50,756 bases of DNA from assembly GCA_903919185.1 (NCBI GenBank), contig CAIXHF010000178.1:1-50756 (forward strand). Direction: 5' to 3'. Within the stretch, counting starts at the first letter, position 1. Every line of letters starts with the position of its first letter. Below the pieces are notes generated by a model. The model saw only the letters and a program-made list of their open reading frames with translations. It did no database searches and was not told where the DNA came from. The DNA comes from an uncultured Opitutia bacterium (GTDB lineage: Bacteria > Verrucomicrobiota > Verrucomicrobiia > Opitutales > UBA953). This document shows positions 18,515 to 29,497 of this stretch, piece by piece. A program made the translations under genes and the position numbers.

Positions 18515-19498
18515 ATGATCACACTCATCCCCACCGCCACGCCTGTCACCCCGACCACCCTTGACCGCTTGCCCACCGAGCAGGCCTTGCTCCGCCCCGC
18601 CGGCGAAGCCACCGCGGAGACGTCGGACGCCTTCGAAGCTGGTGAAGCCATCGAAATCTCCGGCTACCAAGCCTACCTGCAGCAAGCCGGGCAGCATAAA
18701 ATCCTGACCGCCGCCGAAGAGCTCCAGCTCGCTGTGCGCATCCAAGCCGGGCGCCTCGCGGAGGGCCAGTTCACGGCCGACGCGCTCCACGCTCGCGACG
18801 AGCTCATTCGCCATAACCTCAAGTTCGCGGTCTACTGTGCTGGCAAGTATGCCCACACCCTGGAGGAGCGCGAGGAACTGACCAGCGCCGCCAACCACGG
18901 CCTCGTCATCGCGGCGGAACGCTTCCTCGCCGAGAAACAGGTGCGCTTCAACACCTATGCCAGCTGGGCCATCTATAGCCTCATCATGGCGGAGATTGGC
19001 CGCCGCCGCGTAGTCGATCTCCCGCGCAATATCCGCGAAGCCCTCAAAGTCCTGCGCCGCGCGGCGGCGACCCTCCTCCAGAGCGAGGGGCGCGAGGCGA
19101 CCGATGCCGAACTCGCGGCGGCGATGCAGGAAGACGAACATAAAGTAGCGTCTTTGCGCCGACTCTCGCAAAGCAACGTCTCGCTCGATGCCCCGATCGG
19201 CGAAGATGGCGAGCTGACGCTAGGCGAAACCCTCCGCGACGACGAGGCCCCGGGGACGGCCGACCAAGCAGCGTTACGACTCGACGCTGAACTCATCCGC
19301 GCGCACTTGCGGACGCTGAACGATCGCGAAGCACTGATTATCGAGCTCCGCACCGGACTGAGCGACGGCGCTGAATGGACCCTCGATGAGGTCGGCGGAC
19401 GCCTGAACGTCAGCCGCGAGCGGGTGCGGCAGCTGGAGGAACGGGCCTACCGTAAACTGCGCGCGCTGCTGATGCCGGCGGCGGCGAACGCCAACTAA
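18515..19498 (+). CDS. RNA polymerase sigma-70 family factor with divergent region 2
   Basis: 327 residues. Region 1.2 (SGYQAYLQQAGQHKILTAAEE, 49-69) is followed by region 2 (93-163), region 3 (about 170-235) and region 4 (265-318). Region 4.2 is canonical (TLDEVGGRLNVSRERVRQLEERAYRKLRAL). Region 2 is not: the core-binding DLIQEGN of primary sigmas reads ELTSAAN, and the -10 segment TWWIRQAI reads SWAIYSLI, so the second Trp, the Arg and the Gln that contact the -10 element are changed. It is therefore an alternative sigma, not RpoD. The start ATG follows a run of T with no Shine-Dalgarno. No anti-sigma gene is adjacent. The regulon is unknown. Confidence 0.88.
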   Translation: MITLIPTATPVTPTTLDRLPTEQALLRPAGEATAETSDAFEAGEAIEISGYQAYLQQAGQHKILTAAEELQLAVRIQAGRLAEGQFTADALHARDELIRHNLKFAVYCAGKYAHTLEEREELTSAANHGLVIAAERFLAEKQVRFNTYASWAIYSLIMAEIGRRRVVDLPRNIREALKVLRRAAATLLQSEGREATDAELAAAMQEDEHKVASLRRLSQSNVSLDAPIGEDGELTLGETLRDDEAPGTADQAALRLDAELIRAHLRTLNDREALIIELRTGLSDGAEWTLDEVGGRLNVSRERVRQLEERAYRKLRALLMPAAANAN

Positions 19499-19630
19499 GT
19501 TCTCACTCCCGCCGAATGCGCTGAAGCCATCCGCTTAAGCCACCGGTGCGTGCGGCTAATAACCCAACACACTGTCTGGCGGGCGGAGGCTGACCTTGTC
19601 CTCCCCGTCCCTACGCGGTAGGCTATCCGC

Positions 19631-20944
19631 ATGAAGACGCCCACCCGCATGCGCCGGAACCTCTTCTTGGGGCTCGGCCTGCTGTTGCTCGCCGCCGCGG
19701 CTCGCAGTCAAGAGGCCGAGCCGTTTGAGGATCCGCCGATTAACTATTCGGCGACGAAGCCGAACGACCGGGCGACTAAACTCAACGAAGCTTTCCAAAA
19801 GCAGGCTGACGAAATCCGCGGCTGGCCCGCCCGCCGGCGGCTCCGCTGGCTGCTCGAACAACTCGACGTACCCGTCGACTCGCAAATTCTCGTCTTCAGC
19901 AAAACTAGCCATCAACGCGCGCTCATCGGCCCGAAGAATCCCCGCGTGCTCTTCTTCTCGGACGAAGCCTATATCGGCTGGGTCCCCGGCGGCGCCATGG
20001 AAGTCACGCTCTTCGACCCCGTCCTCGGGGCGACCTTCTACCTCCTGGACGCCCAAGAGGACGAATCCAAGCCGCTGCTCCAGCGCGACAACCAATGCCT
20101 CTCCTGCCATAAGAGCTATGAACGGACGCCGAGCTTGCGGGCCCGGTCCATCATGCCCGACGCCGAAGGCGAAGCCTTGAGCGGATCCAACATCTCCAAC
20201 ATTGAACCCGACACCCCGTATGCGGACCGCTGGGGCGGCTGGTACGTCACCGGGGCGCCCAGTCCCTTTCGCCATCGGGGCAATACCGTAGGCAAAACGG
20301 AGGCCGACTTCCTTACGGCGACCGGCAAAGGTGGTATCACCCTGCAGACGCTCAAGGACTACTTCGACATCGGGCGCTACCCGAAGCCGACGAGCGACAT
20401 CGTCGCGCTCAGCGTCCACGATCACCAAGTCTACGTCCATAACGTCATCGCCGCTGCCAACCAGACGGCCCGGCTGTCCTTGGCTCGCTGGCCAGCCACC
20501 CGCGAAATTCTGCAGCTCCCAGCCGACGCACCTTTGGCCGGCTCGACGCTCGTCACCCTGGCGAGCGAAGCCGACAAGGTGGTGGCCGCGCTGCTCTGCC
20601 GGGAAGAACCGGCGTTACCGAGTGATGGCCTCCACGGCGATGGCGACTTCGAGAAAACTTATGCGAAAGGTCGGCGGCCCGACCCCCAAGGCCGGTCGCT
20701 CCGCGACCTAGACCTCAAGACGCGGCTTTTCCGTTACCGGTGCAGCCCCCTCATCTACAGCGAATCCTTCCGCGGCTTCCCGCCGGAACTGCGGACCTTG
20801 GTCCTCACCCGTTTGGGGACCATCCTCCGGGCCGAAAGCCCCCCGGCGGACTACGCTTTCCTGCCGGCGGCGGAACGCCAAGCCATCGCCGAAATCCTCA
20901 CGGCGACCCTCCCCGACCTCCCGCCCGCTTGGCGGCAGAAGTAA
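19631..20944 (+). CDS. Secreted mono-haem c-type protein, unknown function
   Basis: 437 residues (a second ATG at residue 7 is possible). Signal peptide MRRNLFLGLGLLLLAAAARS. One haem motif CLSCH at 156-160 in QRDNQCLSCHKSYER; no second CxxCH. Surrounding phrases such as LFFSDEAYIGWVPGG and RWGGWYVTGAP suggest a folded domain on both sides of the haem, not a small cytochrome. Conserved hypothetical haem proteins of this type are known from Planctomycetes and Verrucomicrobia, to my recollection without a function. It stands alone, 132 bases after the sigma gene, and may be under its control; that is inference. Confidence 0.78.
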   Translation: MKTPTRMRRNLFLGLGLLLLAAAARSQEAEPFEDPPINYSATKPNDRATKLNEAFQKQADEIRGWPARRRLRWLLEQLDVPVDSQILVFSKTSHQRALIGPKNPRVLFFSDEAYIGWVPGGAMEVTLFDPVLGATFYLLDAQEDESKPLLQRDNQCLSCHKSYERTPSLRARSIMPDAEGEALSGSNISNIEPDTPYADRWGGWYVTGAPSPFRHRGNTVGKTEADFLTATGKGGITLQTLKDYFDIGRYPKPTSDIVALSVHDHQVYVHNVIAAANQTARLSLARWPATREILQLPADAPLAGSTLVTLASEADKVVAALLCREEPALPSDGLHGDGDFEKTYAKGRRPDPQGRSLRDLDLKTRLFRYRCSPLIYSESFRGFPPELRTLVLTRLGTILRAESPPADYAFLPAAERQAIAEILTATLPDLPPAWRQK

Positions 20945-21024
20945 TTTTTAATACTTCTTTTACAATTCCCCGGCGAGATGTCGCTTGTGGGGCTTCGGTC
21001 GGTGGGCAAGATGCGTATACGGAT

Positions 21025-21738
21025 ATGGCTACTTACCCCCTCCATCTCCAAGGCGGACACTTGTTCGTCGAGATTAATAACCAACGCTGGCTGTTCGATA
21101 CTGGCACGGCCATCAGTTACGGCATGGCGCCGAGCCTGACGCTCGCGGAGCGCACCTTTGCGCTGAGGCCCATTATGACCGGCAAGCCCGGCAAGCCCAT
21201 CATCGGCGTCCCGAAACTTATCCAATTCCTGGGCACCCCTTGCGCCGGCCTCTTGGGCATGGACATCATCGGCGAGTTCGACTGGACGCTTAACGCCGCC
21301 AAGCGTACTTGCACCGCCACGACGGAGACCACGCTGATCCGCGACCGGAGCTTCCCACTCAAGACAGAGAACGGGCAGCTCAGCACCCGGGTTATAATCC
21401 GCGACCGCGAGTATCGCCTACGCCTAGACACCGGCTTTCAGCTGACCTTTCTCGAGCACCCGGTGATTGAGAATTTTTCCTCGGCCGGCAAGGGCCGCGA
21501 CTTCCACGTCTATTTCCTCGGGGGCTGGTTCCAGACGGATTCCTTTCACGTCCCGATGAAGCTCGGCGTGGAATTTGCGGCGGACAACCTCCACACTGGC
21601 CGGTTACCGGCGAGCCTCCGGAAGGAAATCCTGCCCGTGGACTTCGATGGCATCCTCGGGGCCGAATTCTTCTCCCGGCATTTTCTCGCCTTCGCCCCAC
21701 GCCGTCAGCTGATCGGCTTCCTGACCTCCGGCGAATAG
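21025..21738 (+). CDS. Two-lobed retropepsin-like aspartic protease homologue
   Basis: 237 residues from the ATG at 21025; the frame is open further upstream but overlaps the haem protein gene and has no suitable start. Two similar halves are visible. Lobe 1 has WLFDTGTAIS (Asp25) and GLLGMD (75-80); lobe 2 has LRLDTGFQLTF (Asp135) and GILGAE (209-214). Each DTG plus ILG pair is the signature of one retropepsin fold, which normally pairs as a homodimer; here one chain carries both. The residue after DTG is Thr and Phe instead of Ala or Ser. No signal peptide or membrane segment is seen, so it is probably cytoplasmic. The target is unknown, and loss of activity is possible. Confidence 0.78.
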   Translation: MATYPLHLQGGHLFVEINNQRWLFDTGTAISYGMAPSLTLAERTFALRPIMTGKPGKPIIGVPKLIQFLGTPCAGLLGMDIIGEFDWTLNAAKRTCTATTETTLIRDRSFPLKTENGQLSTRVIIRDREYRLRLDTGFQLTFLEHPVIENFSSAGKGRDFHVYFLGGWFQTDSFHVPMKLGVEFAADNLHTGRLPASLRKEILPVDFDGILGAEFFSRHFLAFAPRRQLIGFLTSGE

Positions 21739-21743
21739 GCACG

Positions 21744-21770
21744 CAAAAGGCCGACCCACGGGGTCGGCCT
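21744..21770 (-). terminator. Terminator of the SGNH hydrolase gene
   Basis: A 10-base stem (21748-21757 with 21761-21770) and 3-base loop, followed by TTTT on the minus strand. It lies between convergent genes and may also end the protease-like gene, though its plus-strand side lacks a T-tract. Confidence 0.7.
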
Positions 21771-21794
21771 GCGTGACCAACGGGACCGGATGGC

Positions 21795-22592
21795 TTACTT
21801 AGCGAGCTCGGCGAGCTTCTCGCGGATGGCATCCGCTTCAATCTGATAGCCCTTAGCGTTAAGGTGCAACTGGTCAGGCATGATTTCCTTGGAGAGCGTG
21901 CCGTCGGCAGCGAGGAACTTGGCGCCAATGTCGAAATAGTGAACCTTCTTACCATCGTGGAACTTAGCGATGAGTTCATTCACGGCCTTGTTCTTGGTGC
22001 GACCAGGGTTGTTGGTTTCACCAGCCCCGCGCGGGAAGATGGCGAGAAGGAGGACCTTGGTGTCGGGCGTCCGCTTATGGATGGCGTCGATGGTGTTCTT
22101 GATGCCGGCGGCGATCTGCTCGACTGAGTTCTCACCGACGCCACTGTTATTGGTACCGATCATGAGGACGACGACCTTCGGCTTGATGCCTTCGAATTCA
22201 CCGTTCTCGACGCGCCAAAGCACATGCTGGGTGCGGTCGCCACCGATGCCGAAGTTAGCGGCCTTATACTGGGCATACTCCTTTTCAAAGAGGGCCTTCT
22301 GGCCGTTCCAGCCGGCGGTGATGGAGTCACCGAGGAAGACAACCTGGGCTTCACCCTTCTTGGCAATTTCTACGAAGGACTCGTGCTGCTTCTGGAAGCC
22401 AGCTTGGATTTTACCATCGGCTCCGACCTTCGGAGCGGCAATATCGGCTGGTTGGCCCGGAGCCTTCGGGGCAGCGGCCTTGACGGCGACCTTGGTCGCA
22501 TCGGCAGCAGGCTTCTTCGCCTCGTCGGCACCAGAGAGAGAAACTTGAGCCAGCAGGGAGAGGCCCATGAGAATGGAGAGTTTAGATTTCAT
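21795..22592 (-). CDS. Secreted SGNH/GDSL hydrolase
   Basis: 265 residues. Signal peptide MKSKLSILMGLSLLAQVSLS, then an Ala/Pro/Lys-rich linker (about 25-60), then the SGNH domain. Blocks: VFLGDSITAGW (nucleophile Ser), NFGIGGDRTQH (Gly), MIGTNNSG (Asn) and PDQLHLNAKGY (Asp and His). The arrangement is that of the platelet-activating-factor acetylhydrolase-like and carbohydrate-esterase-like groups, which remove acyl or acetyl groups, often from glycans. Single gene, minus strand, with its own terminator; divergent from the cupin gene. Confidence 0.92.
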   Translation of the reverse strand: MKSKLSILMGLSLLAQVSLSGADEAKKPAADATKVAVKAAAPKAPGQPADIAAPKVGADGKIQAGFQKQHESFVEIAKKGEAQVVFLGDSITAGWNGQKALFEKEYAQYKAANFGIGGDRTQHVLWRVENGEFEGIKPKVVVLMIGTNNSGVGENSVEQIAAGIKNTIDAIHKRTPDTKVLLLAIFPRGAGETNNPGRTKNKAVNELIAKFHDGKKVHYFDIGAKFLAADGTLSKEIMPDQLHLNAKGYQIEADAIREKLAELAK

Positions 22593-22626
22593 TGGGATGT
22601 TTGGGGTAGACCCCTCATTTCGGACG

Positions 22627-22697
22627 GCAACCTACCGGAGTCAACCGTGACCCGCAGGTGCATTCTTGCTCCCCCGGCCAAAATGACGCTAGGTTGC
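22627..22697. repeat. 8-base inverted repeat framing the cupin leader
   Basis: GCAACCTA (22627-22634) and TAGGTTGC (22690-22697) are perfect reverse complements 55 bases apart; the second arm ends 4 bases before the cupin ATG. It could form a long stem hiding the start in the mRNA, or be a paired protein site. Confidence 0.35.
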
Positions 22698-22701
22698 GGA
22701 A

Positions 22702-23109
22702 ATGAGCCCGAACTTGCGCTTCGTTACCCCCGCCAACGCCCTGAAGGAAGAATATAAAGGCCGGACGAATTACTGGCTCTGCCGACCGGGCGTGACCGAA
22801 GCCAAGGCCCTGCAAGTCTGTGAAGCCACGCTGCCGGCGGGGGAAGGTCACAACTTCCACACCCACCCTGAGCTCGAAGAGATGATCTACGTGCTCAAGG
22901 GAGAAGTGGAGCAGTGGGTGGAAGAAGAATGCCGAATCCTCAAGGCGGGTGAAAGCGCCCACATCCCCGCGGGGCTCGTCCATGCGACCTTCAATAGCTC
23001 GCAAGCCGACGCCACGATTTTGGCCATCCTTTCGCCCGGCGACAGCCAAGGCCCCTTCATGGTCGACGTCAGCGACCAGGAACCCTGGAAGAGCCTCCGT
23101 CAGCGCTGA
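22702..23109 (+). CDS. Cupin domain protein
   Basis: 135 residues, a single cupin_2 barrel. The metal-binding motif is HNFHTHPELEEMIYVLKG (His, His, Glu), and the second His is in PAGLVHATFN. Such proteins bind a divalent metal and act as small dioxygenases, isomerases or ligand sensors; sequence alone does not decide. No signal peptide, so cytoplasmic. Its stop is one base from the stop of the convergent DUF1080 gene. Confidence 0.88.
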   Translation: MSPNLRFVTPANALKEEYKGRTNYWLCRPGVTEAKALQVCEATLPAGEGHNFHTHPELEEMIYVLKGEVEQWVEEECRILKAGESAHIPAGLVHATFNSSQADATILAILSPGDSQGPFMVDVSDQEPWKSLRQR

Positions 23110-23110
23110 A

Positions 23111-23785
23111 CTACTTTAGTTCGCGGACACGGACGCCGCGATACCAGACGCGCTTGGCTTCGTCCTGAAAACCAATATGCCCGTCAGCCGGGCGATCTTT
23201 CATCGGTGATTCGTCGAGCTTGAGCACGATGATGCGCTGGCCGTTAAAGTCGACCTGGAGTAACCGATCCTTTAGCGTAAGCGTGTAGCGATTCCACTCA
23301 CCGGCTGGCTTTACCATATTCTTGGCCGGCGCCATCGCTTTGATAATCCCGCCGCAGTCATGGTTACCGGGCGTGGCCAAGCCATAGGTGTCGAGAACTT
23401 GAAGCTCGATGCCCTTGTCCACCGGGTTGAGCGGGTCAGCGACACAGAAGAAGACGCCCGAATTACCAGTGGGCTCGATCTTGAATTCCAGATCGAGGAC
23501 ATAATCACGGTATTTCTTTTCAGTGAAGATGTATGCATCGAAACGCTTCCAGCCAGTCTCACCGGCCCGCGGCTTTAACGTGACCGTCCCGTCCGTATCA
23601 TAGACCCAATTACCCTTGGTCTTCCAGCCCGCCAAGTCTGTGCCGTTAAATAATGGGGAAAAGCCAGGCGCGTCGGCCGCGGGATGCGCCACCGCGATTG
23701 CCGGGACGGAGACCGGGTAAGGATCCTTCGCCGGAGCGGCGCGGAGGACAGCGGCGAGGCCGCAGAAATAGAGGAGGGTTTTCAT
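23111..23785 (-). CDS. DUF1080 (3-keto-disaccharide hydrolase-like) secreted protein
   Basis: 224 residues. Signal peptide MKTLLYFCGLAAVLRAAPA, then a concanavalin-like jelly-roll with the family marks GFSPLFNGTDLAGWKTKGNW, GNSGVFFCV and GHIGFQDEAKRVWYRGVRVREL. The domain is described as 3-keto-glycoside hydrolase/lyase in some members and is abundant in Planctomycetes and Verrucomicrobia. It begins 1 base after the stop of the esterase gene, so the two form an operon. Substrate unknown. Confidence 0.9.
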   Translation of the reverse strand: MKTLLYFCGLAAVLRAAPAKDPYPVSVPAIAVAHPAADAPGFSPLFNGTDLAGWKTKGNWVYDTDGTVTLKPRAGETGWKRFDAYIFTEKKYRDYVLDLEFKIEPTGNSGVFFCVADPLNPVDKGIELQVLDTYGLATPGNHDCGGIIKAMAPAKNMVKPAGEWNRYTLTLKDRLLQVDFNGQRIIVLKLDESPMKDRPADGHIGFQDEAKRVWYRGVRVRELK

Positions 23786-23786
23786 G

Positions 23787-24914
23787 TCAGAGAGTCAGTA
23801 AAGCGGTGGGGCAAATCTGGGGATCGAGTCGCTCGGTCAGCGCTGTGCGAATGACGGCTTCCGTCCGCGGGACCTTGCCTTGGAACACCTGCTCGCCATT
23901 CACCGTCACGGTCACGGGCTCATCCAGATTGAGTAGCGCATCGCTGAGGCGGAGGGCGGTGCCCTTCGGGATATCACCCGCGAGCCCGACGGCCTGACCC
24001 TTGACGGTGGCGACCATCTTCTGGCCAGGTTTTGTGGCGGCCGCTGGCACTTGGAGCCAGTAGAATTGATGGTGCGTCACGCCCGTCTGCACCCAGACAA
24101 TCCTTTTCGGCCAGGCTTGGCGCGTAAACTTGGCCATCCACGGCAGAGCCTCCGCGTCCTGGAGGTTCATCCAGTGCGGCAGGCCTTCGTAGACGCGGCC
24201 CAGATGTTCATAGCCCTCGGAATCCTCCTGATGCAGACGGTCGAATTCGGCAATCTTCTCGGCGACGACTTTATTGCGATTGTAGGCCGCGTCTGCGCCC
24301 CCGACGAACATTGCAAAAGGCAGGTTACGCACGCCGAGCGTGTTCACGCCATTGGTATGGCCTGCCATCATTGCGGCGGCGGCGAAACGGTCCGGCATCC
24401 GTGGAGCTAATTGCCAGACGCCATCACCCCCAGCCGAATAACCTAATAAATAAACCTTGGCAGGATGCACACCGCGCACGGCCACGAAATCATCAATCAA
24501 GCGGGCGAGCATCGGGTCGATGTGGCCTTCATGCCAAAGGTTCCAAGTATTGGTCGGAGCGCGCGGCGCCACGACGATGCCTTCCGCCGGGGCATAGAGC
24601 CGAATCTGATTTTTCCACTGTTGGTCATTAACCGCGGCCGGCGCACCCCCGCCACCGTGCATCGAAATCCACAGGCTACGCTGACCTTCCGGCGCGAGGT
24701 TAAATTCCTTTTCCAACCAGCGGAGAGACTTATCGCCGAGCTTGAGTTCCTTCCCCGCGACCTCCGCGGCACGCTCCTTCTTCAATGTGACCGTCTGCTC
24801 GGCCGCAAGCGAGGTCACCAGAGCCTCCGCTTGACTGCGGGTCAGGCCTTCGGCGGCCGGCAAGGCCAAGCCAGCTAGGCAAAGAAGCAGCATGTGGGGC
24901 AACAGGCGATGCAT
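23787..24914 (-). CDS. Secreted alpha/beta hydrolase (PHB depolymerase/feruloyl esterase-like)
   Basis: 375 residues with a signal peptide (MHRLLPHMLLLCLAGLALPA; a second ATG at residue 8 is possible). Oxyanion-type loop SMHGGGGAP and nucleophile elbow LLGYSAGGDGVW are clear; a Trp/His-rich segment GVTHHQFYWLQVPA may supply the catalytic His. The C-terminal 70 residues form an extra small domain (TVKGQAVGLAG ... VTVTVNGEQVFQGKV), probably beta-rich. It likely hydrolyses an ester in the periplasm. First gene of a two-gene unit with the DUF1080 protein. Confidence 0.85.
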   Translation of the reverse strand: MHRLLPHMLLLCLAGLALPAAEGLTRSQAEALVTSLAAEQTVTLKKERAAEVAGKELKLGDKSLRWLEKEFNLAPEGQRSLWISMHGGGGAPAAVNDQQWKNQIRLYAPAEGIVVAPRAPTNTWNLWHEGHIDPMLARLIDDFVAVRGVHPAKVYLLGYSAGGDGVWQLAPRMPDRFAAAAMMAGHTNGVNTLGVRNLPFAMFVGGADAAYNRNKVVAEKIAEFDRLHQEDSEGYEHLGRVYEGLPHWMNLQDAEALPWMAKFTRQAWPKRIVWVQTGVTHHQFYWLQVPAAATKPGQKMVATVKGQAVGLAGDIPKGTALRLSDALLNLDEPVTVTVNGEQVFQGKVPRTEAVIRTALTERLDPQICPTALLTL

Positions 24915-24976
24915 GACACCAAGTTGGCGGCCGAGCCCGAGCGTGGCGAGCCATCTTCGGCATCGACCAACCCAAT

Positions 24977-24995
24977 GTCATACCATTTATATGAC
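24977..24995. promoter_or_regulatory. Inverted repeat upstream of the S9 peptidase gene
   Basis: GTCATA and TATGAC flank a 7-base spacer, 7-25 bases before the start codon of the S9 peptidase gene. The position suits an operator or a leader hairpin. No ribosome-binding site is seen. Confidence 0.3.
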
Positions 24996-25001
24996 AACAT
25001 C

Positions 25002-26927
25002 ATGGTTCGCCCCGCCCTGCTCAGCCTGCTGCTCCTGCTGTCCGCCTGCCAGACCGCACCGCAGCACCCCGCGAACCTCGTCGTCGAAGGCGTGCCCGCC
25101 ATCACCCCAGAACTGAAGGCCGAGCTCGAGCCTTACGCCAACCTCGGTGGCGCCAGCTTCCGCGGCTGGGCGACCACTCAGCGCACCATCTTAGTGACGA
25201 CCCGCATCGGTGATGCTTCCCACTTGCATACGATGACCGCGCCCATGGCGAAGCGTACTCCGCTCACCCGCGGGCCCGACACGGTGCGGAGCGGCACGTT
25301 CCAGCCCAAGGGCACGCGCCTGCTCTATTCCGTAGATAAAGGCGGCGACGAAAACTTCCAGCTTTGGCTGACGGACGCGGCCCACCCCGAGCAGGCGCCG
25401 CGCCGCCTGACGGACGGTAAATCACGCAACACCGACGCGACCTGGTCCAAGGACGGTACGCTGATTGCTTACAGCTCAAACCGCCGCAACGGCAAGGACA
25501 GCGACATCCTCATCGCTGATGTCCGCAGTCTCGGCGAGCCACGCGAACTCGTCCGCCTCGACGCCGGAGGCTGGGCACCAGTCGATTGGACCGCGGACGG
25601 CAAGTCCGTGCTGGTCCGGCAAAGCCTAGGCAACGCCGCGTCGCGCCTGTGGAGCGTCGAAGTGGCAACGGGTAAACGCACGCAAGTCAGTCCGAAAGGC
25701 GTCACCTGCCTTTACCAGCAAGCCGTCTTCGCCGAAGGCGACCAGGCGATCTATGCTTTGACCAACCATGGGTCCGACTTCCTTTCCGTCATGCGGCTGG
25801 AAGTCGCGACCGGGAAACTTACCCTCTTGGTGCCAGAACCCAAGTGGGACGCCGAAGAACTCGCCGTATCGTCCAATGGTAAGCGCCTAGCCTTCGCCGT
25901 GAACGTGGAAGGTTTCTCGCAACTGCGTTGCTGGAACCTTGAGACCGGTAAGGAAATCCCTGTGCCGACCCTCAAGCCCGGCGTCCTCAGCAACCTCGCC
26001 TGGCGGGCAGGGAGCCATGAGCTCGGCTTCACCCTGAATAGCGAAGACTCCGCCAGCGACGCTTGGTCGCTGGATCTCGATGCGGGTGCGCTCACCCGCT
26101 GGACGAACCGGACGACGAAGCCCAAAAAGGAAATCCCCGTGACCCAACCGGAAGTCGTGCGCACGCCGAGCTTCGATGGCCTCAGCATCCCGTCCTTGGT
26201 CTACTACCCGGACGCCAAGAAGTTCCCGGGGAAGCGCCCCGTGCTGATGTTCTTCCACGGCGGCCCCGAAGGCCAATCGCGCCCAGGCTACCGCGGCTCG
26301 GCACTCTATTACCTCAACGAACTCGGTGTGGCCCTAGTCTATCCGAATATCCGTGGCTCGACCGGCTACGGCCGCACCTACTTAAGCCTAGACGACACCG
26401 TGAAACGGGCGGATGCGGTTAAAGACGTGGGTACGGTCCTGGACTGGGTGGCGAAGTCCGACCGCCTCGACTCGTCTCGGGTCGCGGTCTACGGTGGAAG
26501 TTACGGCGGCTTCATGAGCCTAGCTTGCCTCACGAACTACCCTGAGCGCTTTCGCTGCGGCATCGACAACGTCGGCATCGCCAACTTCGTGACCTTCCTG
26601 CGGGATACGTCGGATTACCGTCGCGCCAACCGTCGACTGGAGTACGGGGATGAACGCAAGCCCGAGGTACGCGCCTTCCTTGAGCGCATCTCGCCCGCGA
26701 ACCACGCCGACCAGATTCGCGCACCACTGCTCATCATCCAAGGCCGTAACGACCCCCGCGTCCCCTTCACCGAGGCGGAGCGAATGCGGGACGCGATCCG
26801 CGCTCAGGGCGGGCGGGTCTGGTTCGTGATGGCCAACGACGAGGGCCATGGCTTCGCGAAGAAGTCGAATGCCGACTTCCAATTCCAAGCCACGGTCCTC
26901 TTCTTAAAGGAAAACCTTCTGAACTGA
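25002..26927 (+). CDS. S9 family peptidase (prolyl oligopeptidase type), lipoprotein
   Basis: 641 residues from the ATG at 25002, chosen because it gives a lipoprotein signal (MVRPALLSLLLLLSAC, lipidated Cys16). The N-terminal part (about 45-370) has WD40-like propeller repeats, including FQLWLTDA and RNTDATWSKDGTLIAYSS. The C-terminal alpha/beta hydrolase domain (about 390-641) has the nucleophile GGSYGGF (Ser500), Asp584 in GRNDPRV and His616 in DEGHGF, a complete triad. Such enzymes release dipeptides or acyl-amino acids from short peptides; the lipid anchor places it at the envelope. It is divergent from the esterase gene. Confidence 0.92.
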   Translation: MVRPALLSLLLLLSACQTAPQHPANLVVEGVPAITPELKAELEPYANLGGASFRGWATTQRTILVTTRIGDASHLHTMTAPMAKRTPLTRGPDTVRSGTFQPKGTRLLYSVDKGGDENFQLWLTDAAHPEQAPRRLTDGKSRNTDATWSKDGTLIAYSSNRRNGKDSDILIADVRSLGEPRELVRLDAGGWAPVDWTADGKSVLVRQSLGNAASRLWSVEVATGKRTQVSPKGVTCLYQQAVFAEGDQAIYALTNHGSDFLSVMRLEVATGKLTLLVPEPKWDAEELAVSSNGKRLAFAVNVEGFSQLRCWNLETGKEIPVPTLKPGVLSNLAWRAGSHELGFTLNSEDSASDAWSLDLDAGALTRWTNRTTKPKKEIPVTQPEVVRTPSFDGLSIPSLVYYPDAKKFPGKRPVLMFFHGGPEGQSRPGYRGSALYYLNELGVALVYPNIRGSTGYGRTYLSLDDTVKRADAVKDVGTVLDWVAKSDRLDSSRVAVYGGSYGGFMSLACLTNYPERFRCGIDNVGIANFVTFLRDTSDYRRANRRLEYGDERKPEVRAFLERISPANHADQIRAPLLIIQGRNDPRVPFTEAERMRDAIRAQGGRVWFVMANDEGHGFAKKSNADFQFQATVLFLKENLLN

Positions 26928-26972
26928 CCGGCGTCTATTAGACAATAAATGACGGCGTCTTGGGGGAGATTC

Positions 26973-27031
26973 CCCTCGCACTCCGAGGGATAAGCGCCGA
27001 GAATAGATATCGTGACCACACCCCGTGGTCA
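26973..27031 (+). promoter_or_regulatory. Two hairpins in the pyrophosphatase leader
   Basis: CCCTCG/CGAGGG (26973-26978, 26984-26989) and TGACCAC/GTGGTCA (27013-27019, 27025-27031), both with 5-base loops, lie in the 121-base gap before the membrane pyrophosphatase start. The second ends 17 bases before the ATG, in a C-rich leader without Shine-Dalgarno. Confidence 0.35.
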
Positions 27032-27048
27032 ATCCCCCTACCCCTACC

Positions 27049-29475
<2,427 letters not shown>

Positions 29476-29497
29476 CCTAGCCGGCCGACGGCCCCCG

